A stretch of 64,000 nucleotides of DNA from Terriglobia bacterium (GCA_020073665.1 JAIQEU010000009.1:1-64000); one strand, 5' to 3'. Shown: positions 16,434 to 25,815, counted from the stretch's first letter. Notes: a model not told the origin generated them from the sequence alone. Translations and numbers: made by a program.

Positions 16434-17819
16434 ATGGCCGCTAGCCAACCCGGTTCCGTAGAAGGTGCGCCCAGGCTGCGGAGAGCGCTTGGGCTCTGGG
16501 ACCTCATTCTTTACGGCATGATCGTGATCCAGCCTACCGCGCCGATGCCGGTGTATGGCGTGATGAGCCAGCGTGCTCACGGGCATGCGGTTACGACCGT
16601 GCTCATTGCTATGGTCGCCATGCTTTTCACCGCGATCAGCTACGGGCGGATGGCACGCGTCTATCCCAGTGCCGGCTCGGCTTTCACCTACGTCGGATCG
16701 GAGATCCATCCGGCGCTGGGATATGTTACCGGCTGGAGCATGGCGATGGATTACATGTTGAATCCCATCGTGTGCACCATCTTGTGCAGCAAGTTTGCAC
16801 TCAACTTCTTTCCTGAGATCCCGTATGCGGTACTCGTGATCATCTTCATTACGCTGTTTACTGGAATGAACCTGTTTGGAATTCGCACCTCCGCGCGGAT
16901 CAACGAGACGCTCGCCGCTGCGATGGGCGTGGTCATTGTCATCTTCCTGGCGGCGGCTGCGCGCTACGTGCTCAAGATGCCTCATGACGGGTTGGCATTC
17001 TTCACTCGTCCGTTTTACGACCCGCAGACCTTCGCGATGCCTGCAGTCCTGGGTGGGACGTCGCTGGCCGTCCTGACATACATCGGTTTTGACGGCATCT
17101 CGACGCTCTCCGAAGAAGCGGAGAATCCCAAGCGCAACATTCTGCTGGCGACCGTCCTGGTGTGCCTGATCACCGGCGTGCTGGCCTCGGTCGAAGTCTA
17201 TGCGGCGCAACTGGTGTGGCCCGGTTCGCAACCGTTTCCCGACGTGGATACGGCGTTTGTCCATGTGGCCGGGCGCGCAGCCGGAGCATGGCTATTCACC
17301 TTGATCAACGTCACGCTGCTGGTGGCTACGGTCGGCTCGGGCATGGGATCGCAACTCGGAGCGGCGCGCTTGCTCTACGGGATGGGGCGCGGCAATGCAT
17401 TGCCAAAGTCTTTTTTCGGCGCGATTGAACCGAAGCGGCGCATTCCACAGAACAATGTCGCCTTTGTCGGTCTATTTGCGCTGGCAGGAACCGCCGTGCT
17501 GACCTTTGAACGCGCTGCCGAGTTGCTGAATTTCGGCGCGCTACTGGCCTTCATGGGCGTCAATGCGGCGTCATTCACCCATTATTTCCTGCGCGGCCGG
17601 CGGCGGACGCTGACCCATTTTCTGGTGCCGATTCTGGGCTTCATGATCTGCTTGCTGCTCTGGCTCAACCTGAGCTGGCCGGCGAAGATCGCAGGGACCA
17701 TATGGATGATTCTGGGCATCGCATATGGCGCTATCCGGACACGCGGGTTCCGCTCGGACTTGGTCTCGTTTGATGTTCCGGAGGAAGTTGAATGCGGCGC
17801 GGGAGCAGCTGCGAATTAA
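16434..17819 (+). CDS. APC-superfamily amino-acid permease
   Basis: The 461-residue protein is almost entirely hydrophobic, with about 12 predicted membrane helices, and starts with the APC signature region LGLWDLILYGMIVIQPTAPMPVYG. The unwound helix-1 and helix-6-type elements are seen as the Gly/Pro-rich start and SLAVLTYIGFDGISTLSEEAENPKRN (about 203-228), the latter a hallmark of amino-acid/polyamine permeases. It would move an amino acid or amine across the inner membrane by proton or sodium coupling. It starts 90 bases after the TonB receptor; a GGAGCG/CGCTCC hairpin at 16363-16378 lies between. There is no clear ribosome-binding site. Whether it belongs to the sugar regulon is doubtful. 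Confidence 0.82.
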   Translation: MAASQPGSVEGAPRLRRALGLWDLILYGMIVIQPTAPMPVYGVMSQRAHGHAVTTVLIAMVAMLFTAISYGRMARVYPSAGSAFTYVGSEIHPALGYVTGWSMAMDYMLNPIVCTILCSKFALNFFPEIPYAVLVIIFITLFTGMNLFGIRTSARINETLAAAMGVVIVIFLAAAARYVLKMPHDGLAFFTRPFYDPQTFAMPAVLGGTSLAVLTYIGFDGISTLSEEAENPKRNILLATVLVCLITGVLASVEVYAAQLVWPGSQPFPDVDTAFVHVAGRAAGAWLFTLINVTLLVATVGSGMGSQLGAARLLYGMGRGNALPKSFFGAIEPKRRIPQNNVAFVGLFALAGTAVLTFERAAELLNFGALLAFMGVNAASFTHYFLRGRRRTLTHFLVPILGFMICLLLWLNLSWPAKIAGTIWMILGIAYGAIRTRGFRSDLVSFDVPEEVECGAGAAAN

Positions 17820-17847
17820 AGGTTGGCTTCCGCCGAGGAGGAATGTT

Positions 17848-18156
17848 ATGGCCATTATTCTGCGCCTGGTGCAGCGCTTTCAACATGCGAAGAAAGATGA
17901 ATTCATGACGCTGGAGAAGCAGTTTGCGGAGTTGGAACATCGGGGAATCCTTCCCCGCGGCGAGCGCCTCGTTCCGATCTCCGGGCGTGATCCCGGTAAC
18001 ACTGTGATCTGGCAGGCACGGTTCAAAGATCTGGGCGCAGCGGAAGCCGCGCTCAAGCTCTTTGAAGCCAACCCGGAACACACCGAGTTGGCCAATCGGC
18101 AGAAACATTTCTTCGAAGGTACCTGGGTAGAGTTCTACGAGATCCTGGAGTATTAG
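17848..18156 (+). CDS. Small conserved-looking protein of unknown function
   Basis: The 102-residue protein begins at an ATG with GAGGAGG 7 bases upstream. The frame extends upstream into the permease gene, but this start is far better supported. It is soluble and mixed alpha/beta, starting with a strand (AIILRLVQRFQ), then charged helices and a C-terminal WVEFYEILEY. That pattern would fit a NIPSNAP- or dimeric alpha-beta-barrel-like fold, but this is only an impression. It is 28 bases after the permease stop and likely co-transcribed with it. Confidence 0.6.
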   Translation: MAIILRLVQRFQHAKKDEFMTLEKQFAELEHRGILPRGERLVPISGRDPGNTVIWQARFKDLGAAEAALKLFEANPEHTELANRQKHFFEGTWVEFYEILEY

Positions 18157-18218
18157 CTGCAGTACCGCGATCACTCGGATGGGGGAAAATGGAATAGGAA
18201 GCCACGGCTGATGGCGCC

Positions 18219-19022
18219 TCAGACCTCCGGGATCAGCTCGTCGCCCTTACGATAGGCATCGGTGAAGTTGCGTAGTCCGTGGGTGCCGCCGTTCACCAGT
18301 CGGCGTGCGGCCGCCAGGTTGTCCGCCAAAAGCGCTTCCTTGATCGTTTGTTCTTTGCTCTTCAGAAATCTCGCCAGCAGGGCGGCAGCAACCTTCGGGT
18401 TGTTGGCCAGTTCCGGGTTTTCGACCAGTTGATTGCCCATCCCGATGGCTGCACCGTGAAGTTGGTAATTGGCGCGGCCGGTGAGCTGGATGAAGCCCCG
18501 CCCGCGGTAGCTGGCGCCATCGGGCGGTCCCTGGTTGCCGAGGTCCTTGCGATTGTCATAGAGGTCGAAAGGATGGCCTCCGGGCGAAGTATTGAACACG
18601 GACTGGAACTCGCTGACCGGCTGAAAGCTTTCGGTCTCGGCGCGAATGGTGGCCAGCGCCATCATGACCATTTTCTTTTCTATTAGCTGCGGAGCGACCA
18701 GTGCCTCAAGAACCGCCGGGAGGTTGCGCCGGATGTTCTTCACCGGGGTGTCGGGGAAGATCTTGGAGACTATGGTCACGGTCACCCCGGGAATTACGCT
18801 GGGTATCCCAGGCGGATTGGGCAAGCCCAATACCCGGGCGGTGCGGGCTCCCACGATTCCATCTGCCAGCAGCCCCTCACTGCGCTGGAGCGCGATCACG
18901 GCTACCTGGGTGGCAGGTCCAAAATCTCCATCGCTGGGGCCGGGGTTGAATCCCCGCTCTCGCAAAGCGTCTTGCAGGGTGGAAACATCCGGGCCGCTGC
19001 TTCCGAGCCTCAGCACGACCAT
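18219..19022 (-). CDS. Peptidoglycan-binding protein with GH19 (chitinase/endolysin-like) domain
   Basis: The 267-residue protein starts at an ATG with GGAGG 6 bases upstream; the longer frame to 19115 lacks such a site. Residues 1-65 are a PG_binding_1 domain (LRLGSSGPDVSTLQDALRE, DGDFGPATQVAVIALQ). The rest is a GH19-like lysozyme/chitinase fold: IRAETESFQPVSE with the probable catalytic Glu, then the family signature YRGRGFIQLTGRANYQ near 195-210. No signal peptide or membrane segment is visible. That is typical of phage endolysins or type VI secretion effectors rather than of exported chitinases. No other phage or secretion genes lie nearby, so it may be a domesticated endolysin. Confidence 0.82.
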   Translation of the reverse strand: MVVLRLGSSGPDVSTLQDALRERGFNPGPSDGDFGPATQVAVIALQRSEGLLADGIVGARTARVLGLPNPPGIPSVIPGVTVTIVSKIFPDTPVKNIRRNLPAVLEALVAPQLIEKKMVMMALATIRAETESFQPVSEFQSVFNTSPGGHPFDLYDNRKDLGNQGPPDGASYRGRGFIQLTGRANYQLHGAAIGMGNQLVENPELANNPKVAAALLARFLKSKEQTIKEALLADNLAAARRLVNGGTHGLRNFTDAYRKGDELIPEV

Positions 19023-19247
19023 CCTTTGCCTCCAGAATGCCAGCAGCAATGCCCGGCGTGGTTGCAACATGACCCGCTTGCAGGTGTCAGCGGGGCAGGC
19101 GCCAACCTCGTCCAACGAGGTTCATTGGCCTGGTATTCGCGGTCGGGATCGGCCTAAGGGGAAGTGGAACGGATTGTCCTATCCGGAAAAGCCGGAGTCA
19201 AGCGATAAAATGGTACAGTCATAAAGACCACAGAGGAGCTAACGCCT

Positions 19248-19427
19248 ATGTCCGCACCCAGCCGGCGGCCCGAGATTCGCCGCCGCCGCACTCGCAAAGA
19301 GAAAGTTCTCAAGCTGCAGAAGCGTCATGCTGCGGCTACCTCCGACACTGAGAAGAGCCGCCTCGAGGCTAAACTGCACCGTCTTTCCCTGCGCTCCCCG
19401 GGATATTCGCTGGTCAAGAACGGCTGA
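19248..19427 (+). CDS. Small highly basic protein, 59 residues
   Basis: An ATG with GAGGAG 9 bases upstream opens a 59-codon frame ending at TGA. The protein begins MSAPSRRPEIRRRRTRKEKV and continues as a charged, probably helical chain rich in Lys, Arg and Glu, ending RSPGYSLVKNG. Similar short proteins with an EIRRRRxRKEK start are known as small uncharacterised families in Planctomycetes and Acidobacteria (a resemblance to DUF6800 is recalled, not checked). It could bind RNA, DNA or ribosomes. Its neighbours (endolysin-like gene and glycosyltransferase, both on the minus strand) give no hint. Confidence 0.6.
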   Translation: MSAPSRRPEIRRRRTRKEKVLKLQKRHAAATSDTEKSRLEAKLHRLSLRSPGYSLVKNG

Positions 19428-19463
19428 GTCGGACGCAGGCCAGCGCGGTTTGGATTGACGCCT

Positions 19464-20657
19464 TTAGGAATTCGCCACTCTTGGTGCCGGTCCTTCCGCG
19501 GGCTGATCTTCCTGCGCCGGGCGGGAACGTCCTGCCACCCGCTCGTACACGCGCAAAATCTGCTGGGCTGAGGCATCCCAGGAGAATTTCTTCGCCTGCT
19601 CGTAGCCCCGTTGCTTGAGTTTGTCCCGCAGCGGCTGATCAATCAGCACCCGGTGCAAGGCGCGCATGATCTCAAACACGTTCTCCGGATTCACCAGCAC
19701 GGCGGCTTTGCCTACCACCTCGGGAAGCGACGAGGTATTGGAGGTCACGACCGGCGTGCCATGCGCCATGGCTTCCAGCGGTGGCAGCCCGAACCCCTCG
19801 TAGAGCGAGGGAAACACGAACACCTTGGCCACGTCGTAGAAGATGCGCAACACTTCGATGGGGACGAATCCCATGAAGCGCACATCATTCTGGACGCCCC
19901 CCCGAATCACCGTGCGCCGCAGGTCGGGATGCTTGGAAAGCTCATCGCCAATGATGATCAGTTTCAAATCGGGGAATTTCCCGTCTTTCTCCAGCTCAGC
20001 CTTCAGCGCGGAGAAAGCCTCGATGATTCGCACCAGGTTCTTGTGTGGCCGGATTCGACCCGCGTACAGCAGGAAGGGATAATTCACCAGGTAGCGGTCG
20101 GCAAGGGATTGACGGTCGGCGTCGGAGGCGTGACCGTGCAGAAAGCGCTCGTCAATCGCATTGTAGATCACCTCGATGCGGTCGTCCTTGATCCCGAACA
20201 GCTTCTCGATCTCGCTCTTGGTGAACTTCGATACCGCAAGTATGCATGCCGCACCCTTCAGCACTCGCCGTGTCAGGTGAAAGTGCAACGATCGCCGCAG
20301 GCCGGAACGGTCACGGGCGCCGTACATGTGTTCCACCACATCGTGGACGGTCACCACGTAAGGACAAGGCAGGGTCCGAGGCAGCGAGAACAGGTGCGGG
20401 ATGTGCACCACGTCACAGTGCAGTCGCTTGAGAATGGCGCGGCACTCCACGTAGCTCTTGAAAGTCGTATCCCTCCCCAGCAGGGGGACGGTGTGGAAGT
20501 TCGGCGGTAGCGGCCCGATTTCGGATACTTTGCCCGGCGAACCGATGAGGAAGTACTTGTTGGCGCGATCCAAGCGGCCCAGCGCACGCACAATGTTGCG
20601 GGTGTAGGTGCCTACGCCGAACTCCGTCATGCGGCGGATGTCGATGGCAACCTTCAC
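19464..20657 (-). CDS. Glycosyltransferase family 4 (GT-B) protein
   Basis: The 397-residue protein is a retaining GT-B glycosyltransferase. The N-terminal half has [26 protein letters not shown], with the Gly-rich acceptor loop, and [12 protein letters not shown] near 110-122. The C-terminal Rossmann domain has [21 protein letters not shown] (about 191-211) and [24 protein letters not shown], which carries the conserved ExxxxxxxE pair that contacts the nucleotide sugar. It probably adds a hexose or similar sugar to a cell-surface glycan or lipid on the cytoplasmic side. No other polysaccharide genes are adjacent, so the acceptor is unknown. Confidence 0.88.
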   Translation of the reverse strand: MKVAIDIRRMTEFGVGTYTRNIVRALGRLDRANKYFLIGSPGKVSEIGPLPPNFHTVPLLGRDTTFKSYVECRAILKRLHCDVVHIPHLFSLPRTLPCPYVVTVHDVVEHMYGARDRSGLRRSLHFHLTRRVLKGAACILAVSKFTKSEIEKLFGIKDDRIEVIYNAIDERFLHGHASDADRQSLADRYLVNYPFLLYAGRIRPHKNLVRIIEAFSALKAELEKDGKFPDLKLIIIGDELSKHPDLRRTVIRGGVQNDVRFMGFVPIEVLRIFYDVAKVFVFPSLYEGFGLPPLEAMAHGTPVVTSNTSSLPEVVGKAAVLVNPENVFEIMRALHRVLIDQPLRDKLKQRGYEQAKKFSWDASAQQILRVYERVAGRSRPAQEDQPAEGPAPRVANS

Positions 20658-20786
20658 GTGGACGATTTAATCACAATGGGCGCGCCAACCGCCTAAAGAT
20701 TTCCTTGGCACACCTTTGCAACAGATTGGCGTGCGTGTTTGCAGGGAAAGCCCTCCTCCGTGCCCGCAGAGGGGGGCCGGGCATGG

Positions 20787-22073
20787 TTAAGCGCGTACTT
20801 CCGCCTGCGCCTTGGCTCGGCGATCGGCATACAACGGAAAGGTCTCGGCCAACTCCAGGACCTGCTGGCGGACCTTGGTGAGTACCGCGGCCTCGCTGCG
20901 ATGGTGGAGCGCTTCGGAGATCCAGAGTCCGACTTGCCGCATTTCGGCCTCTTTCATGCCGCGTGTGGTCAAAGCGGGCGAACCGATACGAATCCCGCTG
21001 GGCTTCATCGGCGGGTTGGTATCGAAAGGAATAGCATTCTTGTTGACGGTAATGCCGGCCTCGCCGAGGGCCTTCTCGGCTTCGCTGCCTAGCATGCCCT
21101 TGGAGAAAACGTCTACCAGCATGAGATGGGTATCGGTGCCGCCCGAGATGATGCGAAAACCTTCGGCCGCGAGTGTCTCGGCTAGCACTTTGGCGTTGGC
21201 CACAACCTGTCGCGCGTAGTCCTTGAAACTGGGCTGCATGGCTTCATGGAAGCACACGGCTTTGGCGGCAATGATGTGCACCAGCGGTCCGCCCTGCATG
21301 CCGGGAAACACCGTTTTATCGATGGCGGCGGCGAACTCCTGTTTCGACAGGATCATGCCGGCGCGCGGCCCGCGCAGGGTCTTGTGGGTGGTGGAGGTCA
21401 CGATGTGGGCATGCGGCACCGGCGAAGGGTGTGCCCCACCCGCCACCAGTCCAGCGAAGTGGGCCATGTCCACCAGGTAGAGCGCGCCCACCTTGTCGGC
21501 AATCTGCCGCATGCGAGCGAAGTCGATGATCCGCGGGTACGCGCTCCCGCCGCCAATGATCAGCTTGGGCCGTTCCTTCTCCGCCAGTTTCTCGAGATCG
21601 TCGTAGTCGATCGTCTCGCTTTCCTTGGTCACGCCATAGGGAACGATGCGGTAGGTCTTGCCGGAAAAATTCAAATGATGCCCGTGGGTGAGATGCCCGC
21701 CATGGGCCAAATTCAGGCCCAGAATCGTGTCGCCCGGCTGCAGGATGGCGGCGTACGCCTCCATGTTGGCTTGCGACCCGGCATGGGGCTGCACGTTGGC
21801 GTGTTCCGCGCCGAAAAGCTGCTTGGCCCGGTCGCGCGCCAGGTCTTCCACCACGTCCGCATATCCGCAGCCGCCGTAGTACCGTTTGCCCGGATACCCC
21901 TCGGCATACTTGTTGGTAAACACCGAACCCATGGCTTCGAGCACGGCTTCGCTGACGAAATTCTCGGAGGCAATCAGTTCCAAACCCTCGTGCTGGCGGC
22001 GAACTTCGTTGTCAATGGCGGCGGCAACTTGCGGATCAACCTGATAGAGCGGGCGGTACATGGGGTTGTTCAT
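20787..22073 (-). CDS. glyA: Serine hydroxymethyltransferase
   Basis: The 428-residue protein (usual length about 415-430) converts serine and tetrahydrofolate to glycine and 5,10-methylene-THF with PLP in the cytosol. Recognised parts: [20 protein letters not shown] (31-50), [43 protein letters not shown], the PLP-lysine segment [14 protein letters not shown], and [15 protein letters not shown] near the C-terminus. All key residues expected for the family appear present. The start at 22073 lacks a clear Shine-Dalgarno; an ATG four codons on is possible. It heads no obvious operon; the GNAT gene ends 81 bases upstream. Confidence 0.96.
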   Translation of the reverse strand: MNNPMYRPLYQVDPQVAAAIDNEVRRQHEGLELIASENFVSEAVLEAMGSVFTNKYAEGYPGKRYYGGCGYADVVEDLARDRAKQLFGAEHANVQPHAGSQANMEAYAAILQPGDTILGLNLAHGGHLTHGHHLNFSGKTYRIVPYGVTKESETIDYDDLEKLAEKERPKLIIGGGSAYPRIIDFARMRQIADKVGALYLVDMAHFAGLVAGGAHPSPVPHAHIVTSTTHKTLRGPRAGMILSKQEFAAAIDKTVFPGMQGGPLVHIIAAKAVCFHEAMQPSFKDYARQVVANAKVLAETLAAEGFRIISGGTDTHLMLVDVFSKGMLGSEAEKALGEAGITVNKNAIPFDTNPPMKPSGIRIGSPALTTRGMKEAEMRQVGLWISEALHHRSEAAVLTKVRQQVLELAETFPLYADRRAKAQAEVRA

Positions 22074-22154
22074 GGTTCTCAGCTTTCGGCTCGACCGGCG
22101 AGCTTCTGGGTGCGTCTACCATAATAACGGGCTGGACGGGAGGACACCACCACA

Positions 22155-22625
22155 CTAGGGATTCTTCCGGTCGCGGGCGTGCTCGTAAACGCTGGGATTG
22201 TGCCGCTCCATGTGTCTCTCCGGGGCGCTGAGCGGGGTGAATCCAGACTGCGCGTACAGCCCGTGGGCATCGCGTGTGACCAGGCCCCAGCGGCGCAGTC
22301 CCTGCAGCAGAGGATGTGCCATGATGCACTCCATCAGCCACTTTCCCAGTCCGCGGCCGCAGTGGGAGTCCAGCACAAACACGTCGCCGATATAGGCGTA
22401 GGTGGCGTAGTCCGAAATCACCCGCGCAAACCCGATCTGCTTTTCATCCCAATACAAGCCGAAGCACAGCGAGTTTTCGATCGACCGAGCCACCACGTCC
22501 CGGGGAATGCCTTTCGCCCAATAGCACTTGGTGAGATAGCCGTGAATCAAGTCCAGGTCGAGCCGCGCACGATCGGTGGAGATAACGAACTCGCCTTTGC
22601 GGTATTCCGCGGGTTGGCCTGCCAT
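22155..22625 (-). CDS. GNAT-family N-acetyltransferase
   Basis: The 156-residue protein has the GNAT fold: an N-terminal substrate region (ISTDRARLDLDLIHGYLTKCYW), strand 4 with YAYIGDVFVLDSHCGRGLGKWLMECIMAHP (the R/Q-x-x-G-x-G/A acetyl-CoA loop at HCGRGLGKWL), and a C-terminal LVTRDAHGLYAQSGFTPL that closes the site. This matches the small YjgM/YesJ-like acetyltransferases annotated as GNAT domain proteins of unknown substrate. It lies between rpiB and glyA, all minus strand. A 7-base word array (22639-22673) sits just upstream of its start. Confidence 0.85.
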   Translation of the reverse strand: MAGQPAEYRKGEFVISTDRARLDLDLIHGYLTKCYWAKGIPRDVVARSIENSLCFGLYWDEKQIGFARVISDYATYAYIGDVFVLDSHCGRGLGKWLMECIMAHPLLQGLRRWGLVTRDAHGLYAQSGFTPLSAPERHMERHNPSVYEHARDRKNP

Positions 22626-22638
22626 GGCGGTCTTGCTC

Positions 22639-22673
22639 GGTACAGGGTACTCAGTACTAGGTACTGGCAGCAG
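22639..22673. repeat. Array of degenerate 7-base words (GGTACTC type)
   Basis: Five consecutive heptamers in exact register are read on the plus strand, for example GGTACAG, GGTACTC, AGTACTA and GGTACTG. They fill the gap between the GNAT gene start and the rpiB stop and run 17 bases into the end of rpiB. This is one of many such arrays in the 22-46 kb part of the window. Confidence 0.7.
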
Positions 22674-23106
22674 TTTCGATTTCGCTGATCTTGTCGATGC
22701 GGCGTTGGTGGCGGCCGCCGCCGAAGGCCGTATTCAGCCAACGATCCACGATGCGGATCGCGATGCCTTCGTCGAGCATCCGTCCACCGAGGGTGAGCAC
22801 GTTGGCGTTGTTGTGCTCGCGGCTGAGCTGCGCCTCGATTTCACTGTGGATGTTCGCTGCCCGGATCCCCGGGACTTTGTTCGCGGCAATCGCCATGCCG
22901 ATGCCGGCCCCGCACACCAGGATGCCCCAGTCCGCCCTGCCCGCGGCCACATCCTCGCCGACGATGCGCGCGTAGTCAGGATAGTCCACCGATTCGGGGG
23001 AATGGGTTCCCCGGTCATTCACCTCGAAGCCCTGAGTGAGCAAGTGCTGCTTGATCTTCTCCTTCATTTCGAAGCCGGCATGGTCCGCGCCGAGAGCGAT
23101 CTTCAT
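22657..23106 (-). CDS. rpiB: Ribose-5-phosphate isomerase B
   Basis: The 149-residue protein is of the RpiB/LacAB family, interconverting ribose 5-phosphate and ribulose 5-phosphate. Motifs: MKIALGADHAGFEMKEKI (1-18, with Asp8 and His9 of the site), YPDYARIVGEDVAAGRADWGILVCGAGIGMAIAANKVPGIRAA (catalytic Cys in CGAGIG), and SREHNNANVLTLGGRML. Length is typical. An unrelated RpiA lies at 57292-57981, so both isozyme families occur in this genome segment. The last codons overlap a heptamer array. Confidence 0.93.
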   Translation of the reverse strand: MKIALGADHAGFEMKEKIKQHLLTQGFEVNDRGTHSPESVDYPDYARIVGEDVAAGRADWGILVCGAGIGMAIAANKVPGIRAANIHSEIEAQLSREHNNANVLTLGGRMLDEGIAIRIVDRWLNTAFGGGRHQRRIDKISEIETAAST

Positions 23107-23121
23107 GGGAATATTCTAACA

Positions 23122-23242
23122 AGCTATTAGCTCCTAGCTCTTGGCTTTTAGCCTGACATCGCGAGGCTGACCCGTGAGGCGTGGACGAGTCCTGCTGGCT
23201 CCAGGTCATTGAGATCTAGAAGGTTGGAAGCTAAGAGCTACG
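23122..23242. repeat. Inverted pair of 7-base word arrays (AGCTCTT type)
   Basis: At 23122-23156 five heptamers follow in register (AGCTATT, AGCTCCT, AGCTCTT, GGCTTTT, AGCCTGA). At 23219-23242 the inverse words (GGAAGCT, AAGAGCT) appear. About 60 bases lie between the arms. The element fills the gap between rpiB and the alpha/beta hydrolase gene and could fold into a large imperfect hairpin in either transcript. Confidence 0.68.
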
Positions 23243-24380
23243 CACTTTCAAACGCAGTCCGCATAAACGACGCCAGGTGCCAGCCGTCCATGTATTTGTA
23301 CGGCGCTTCTCCGGTGGTGTAGTGGCCGCAGGGGAGTTCCACTACCTTGTAGTCCAGATGGTGGCGGGCAAACTGCTTCACCACTTCATGGGAGAACTCG
23401 GGCAGGAAGGTCAGGTCGTACTTGGCGTACACGATCAAGCTCTTCTTAGGCCAGCGCGCGAATTGTTCGAAATATGACATGGGGCTGATGGCGCTCCACA
23501 GTTGGCGCAAGCGGTCGACATCGATCCGGGACTCGATTCCCTCACGAACGTGGCGGGTGGATTGTCCGTGCCACACCACATCAGAGACGTAGGTGGAGGC
23601 GTGATTGAAGGCGGCTACGCGGATGCGGGGATCGTGGGCGCAGGCCAGGAAGGCGTAGCAGGAGCCCAGGCTGGTGCCCAGGATGCCGAGCCGGCGGTAT
23701 CCCCGGTCTTCGAGCCAATCCAGGCAGCAGCGCACGTCAATTACCCCCTGGCGGCTGGCGTCCAGGGTGCGGCCGATATTGGCGGAGACGGCGTAGTCGG
23801 CGCGTCGAATCTCCGCCGGCCGGCGGATGTCGTGGTACGGCATGCTCAGGCGCAGCACCGAGATGCCCAGCAGATTGAGTACCCGGCACAACCCGGTGTA
23901 CGCCAGCGCATCGGAATTCCAGTGCGGCAGCAGCACCACGGCACGCCGGCCACGAGCCGGGAACCAGCGCGCGTTGACCAGGTTGTTTTCGGGATAAGGC
24001 GTCTGCACCGGCGAAGTGAAACGAAGAAAGTCGGCAGATGTGCCGCGAACCTTTTCTTCCAGAGCCGGGTCGGGGACTTCCCGGGTGCTGAACACCTGGA
24101 CCTCGCGACGCTCCAGCCGAAAATCTGTGGGCCGCGCGTATGCGTAGAATTCGTCGCTGGAAGAGCTGGAAGAGATGATGCGTCGATTGTAGTCGCGCAG
24201 GTACTTCTCGCCGTCCTCGGGCACCTGCCCCGGAGCGTAGCCGTTGCGGCAGGGCCAGTCTCGCGCCCATTCCGTGCCCCACTCCAGGGGACGGACCACG
24301 CGGTTGTTGTCCACCGACGTGAGGCGGTGCTCCCAGTCGTGCATCCACTGTGCGTAACGTGCGGAAATCACTGATTCCAC
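23238..24380 (-). CDS. Alpha/beta-hydrolase-family protein
   Basis: The 380-residue protein has an alpha/beta-hydrolase core from about residue 120 on. RAVVLLPHWNSDALAYTGLCRVLNLLGISVLRLSMPYHD gives the oxyanion-hole strand and GILGTSLGSCYAFLACAHDP holds the nucleophile elbow (Ser in GTSLGS). Near the C-terminus, IVYAKYDLTFLPEF gives the acid and CGHYTTGEAPYKY the His. The N-terminal 120 residues (MHDWEHRLTSVDNNRVVRPLEWG) are of the uncharacterised type seen in ABHD18-like or DUF-class hydrolases. No signal peptide is seen, so it is cytoplasmic. Substrate unknown; it sits downstream of alr across an inverted repeat element. Confidence 0.78.
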   Translation of the reverse strand: MESVISARYAQWMHDWEHRLTSVDNNRVVRPLEWGTEWARDWPCRNGYAPGQVPEDGEKYLRDYNRRIISSSSSSDEFYAYARPTDFRLERREVQVFSTREVPDPALEEKVRGTSADFLRFTSPVQTPYPENNLVNARWFPARGRRAVVLLPHWNSDALAYTGLCRVLNLLGISVLRLSMPYHDIRRPAEIRRADYAVSANIGRTLDASRQGVIDVRCCLDWLEDRGYRRLGILGTSLGSCYAFLACAHDPRIRVAAFNHASTYVSDVVWHGQSTRHVREGIESRIDVDRLRQLWSAISPMSYFEQFARWPKKSLIVYAKYDLTFLPEFSHEVVKQFARHHLDYKVVELPCGHYTTGEAPYKYMDGWHLASFMRTAFESA

Positions 24381-24426
24381 TATAACAAAGGGCTTTCGGT
24401 AGCGCTCGGGTGAGCAATCGAACGGT

Positions 24427-24544
24427 AGCTATTAGCATTCAACAGTCAACACTCAGCATTCAGCAAGTGCAGGTCAGAGGTGCGAACTGCGGGAAAATCT
24501 CGGATATGCGGGGTGTGGCTGAATGTCTAGTGCTGAATGCTTGC
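24427..24544. repeat. Inverted pair of 7-base word arrays (AGCATTC type)
   Basis: Six heptamers in perfect register occupy 24427-24468 (for example AGCATTC, AACAGTC, AACACTC). After 48 bases, inverse words such as TGCTGAA and TGCTTGC occupy 24517-24544, ending at the alr stop codon. The whole intergenic space between alr and the hydrolase gene is this element. Confidence 0.7.
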
Positions 24545-24545
24545 T

Positions 24546-25724
24546 CTAGCTGATGTGCCGACGCGGCACTCTTTTCGATATGCCGCAGAGGATCTCGTAC
24601 GGGATGGTGTGGGCCAGTTCCGCGTGCTCGCGCGCGTCGAAACTCAGGCCATCGGACGCTCCCAGTAGGATCACTTCGTCGCCAACAGAAATGCCTTCGA
24701 GACCGGTCACGTCGATGAGCGTGAGGTCCATGGAGATCCTGCCGACCATAGGCGCGTAGTGTTCACGGACAATGACCCGTCCGCGAGAAGACAGTTGCCG
24801 GTTGAGTCCGTCGGCATAGCCCACGGGTAGCACTGCGATCCTGGCTGGTGCCTTGGTCACGTAGGTTCCGCCGTAGCCGAGGGCCTGGTTCGCGGCGATA
24901 TCGCGCAGCGACAGGATGCGGGTTTTCCAGGTCAACACTGGCTTTACGGCCAGGCGCAGTCCGCTGCCGCTTACTTCCTGGCCGGCGCGCTCGAAGGGCA
25001 GATGATAGCCGTACAAGGCAATGCCGGGGCGCACCATGTTGTGCCAGCTCTGTTTGCGCGAGATGATCGCGCTGGTGTTGGCGGCATGCACCAGGGGCGG
25101 TTCGAAGCCTTCGCGGCTCAACGCCTGCCGTGCCTCGGAGAAGCGCTTCAACTGCTCTTCGACCGATGGGGCATCCAGTACTTCAGACGATGCCAGGTGA
25201 GTCGATAGCCCCTCCAGCACCAGGTGCGGTGAAGACTTCAGCGTGGCCAGCACCAGCGGTAACCCTTGCGGCGGAACCCCCAAGCGGCCCATACCGGTAT
25301 CCAACTTCAGGTGGACAGAGTGCTGCGCCTCGCCTAGCCGGGCGGTGGCTCGTTCGAGCAGAGATACTTGTTCGGGTTCCCAGACGGTCGCGGTCAGGCG
25401 GAGGCGAACAATTTCTTCCTCTTCTCCGCGCCAGAAACCGGTCATCAGGAGGATGCGCCCTTCCACGCCGGCTTCGCGCAGCGGGATGGCCTCGTCGAGC
25501 GAGGTTACGCCGAACCACTGAGCACCCTCTTCTTCCAGAGCTACGGCGCAGGGAGCAGAACCGTGTCCGTAGGCGTCGGCTTTCACCACGGCGCACACGT
25601 TCACGTCCTTGCCCACGTGTCGCTGTAACAGGCGGTAGTTGTGCCGCAAGTTGGCCAAAGAAACTTCGGCCCATGTGGGGCGGGTGGCGTGTCTTACCTT
25701 CGCTTCTACGGCAGTGCTGCTCAC
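24546..25724 (-). CDS. alr: Alanine racemase
   Basis: The 392-residue protein is a fold-III PLP enzyme that makes D-alanine for peptidoglycan. The PLP-lysine is Lys48 in VNVCAVVKADAYGHG (42-56). HLKLDTGMGRLG carries the phosphate-side elements, HAANTSAII and RPGIALYGYHLP are conserved, and the opposite-subunit Tyr lies in ANQALGYGGTYVTK. The C-terminal beta domain has VLPVGYADGLNRQLSSRG and MVGRISMDLTLIDVT. Length is in the normal range (360-390). It follows the TonB-like gene on the same strand by 91 bases. Confidence 0.95.
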   Translation of the reverse strand: MSSTAVEAKVRHATRPTWAEVSLANLRHNYRLLQRHVGKDVNVCAVVKADAYGHGSAPCAVALEEEGAQWFGVTSLDEAIPLREAGVEGRILLMTGFWRGEEEEIVRLRLTATVWEPEQVSLLERATARLGEAQHSVHLKLDTGMGRLGVPPQGLPLVLATLKSSPHLVLEGLSTHLASSEVLDAPSVEEQLKRFSEARQALSREGFEPPLVHAANTSAIISRKQSWHNMVRPGIALYGYHLPFERAGQEVSGSGLRLAVKPVLTWKTRILSLRDIAANQALGYGGTYVTKAPARIAVLPVGYADGLNRQLSSRGRVIVREHYAPMVGRISMDLTLIDVTGLEGISVGDEVILLGASDGLSFDAREHAELAHTIPYEILCGISKRVPRRHIS

Positions 25725-25815
25725 TATTCCGCGATTATATCGGCTGGGCGGGGCCAGCGGAGGTTACCCCGGTTACTAATCCGCTTTGCCGGCCCCGCCG
25801 CGCTCTCGCCCTTGC

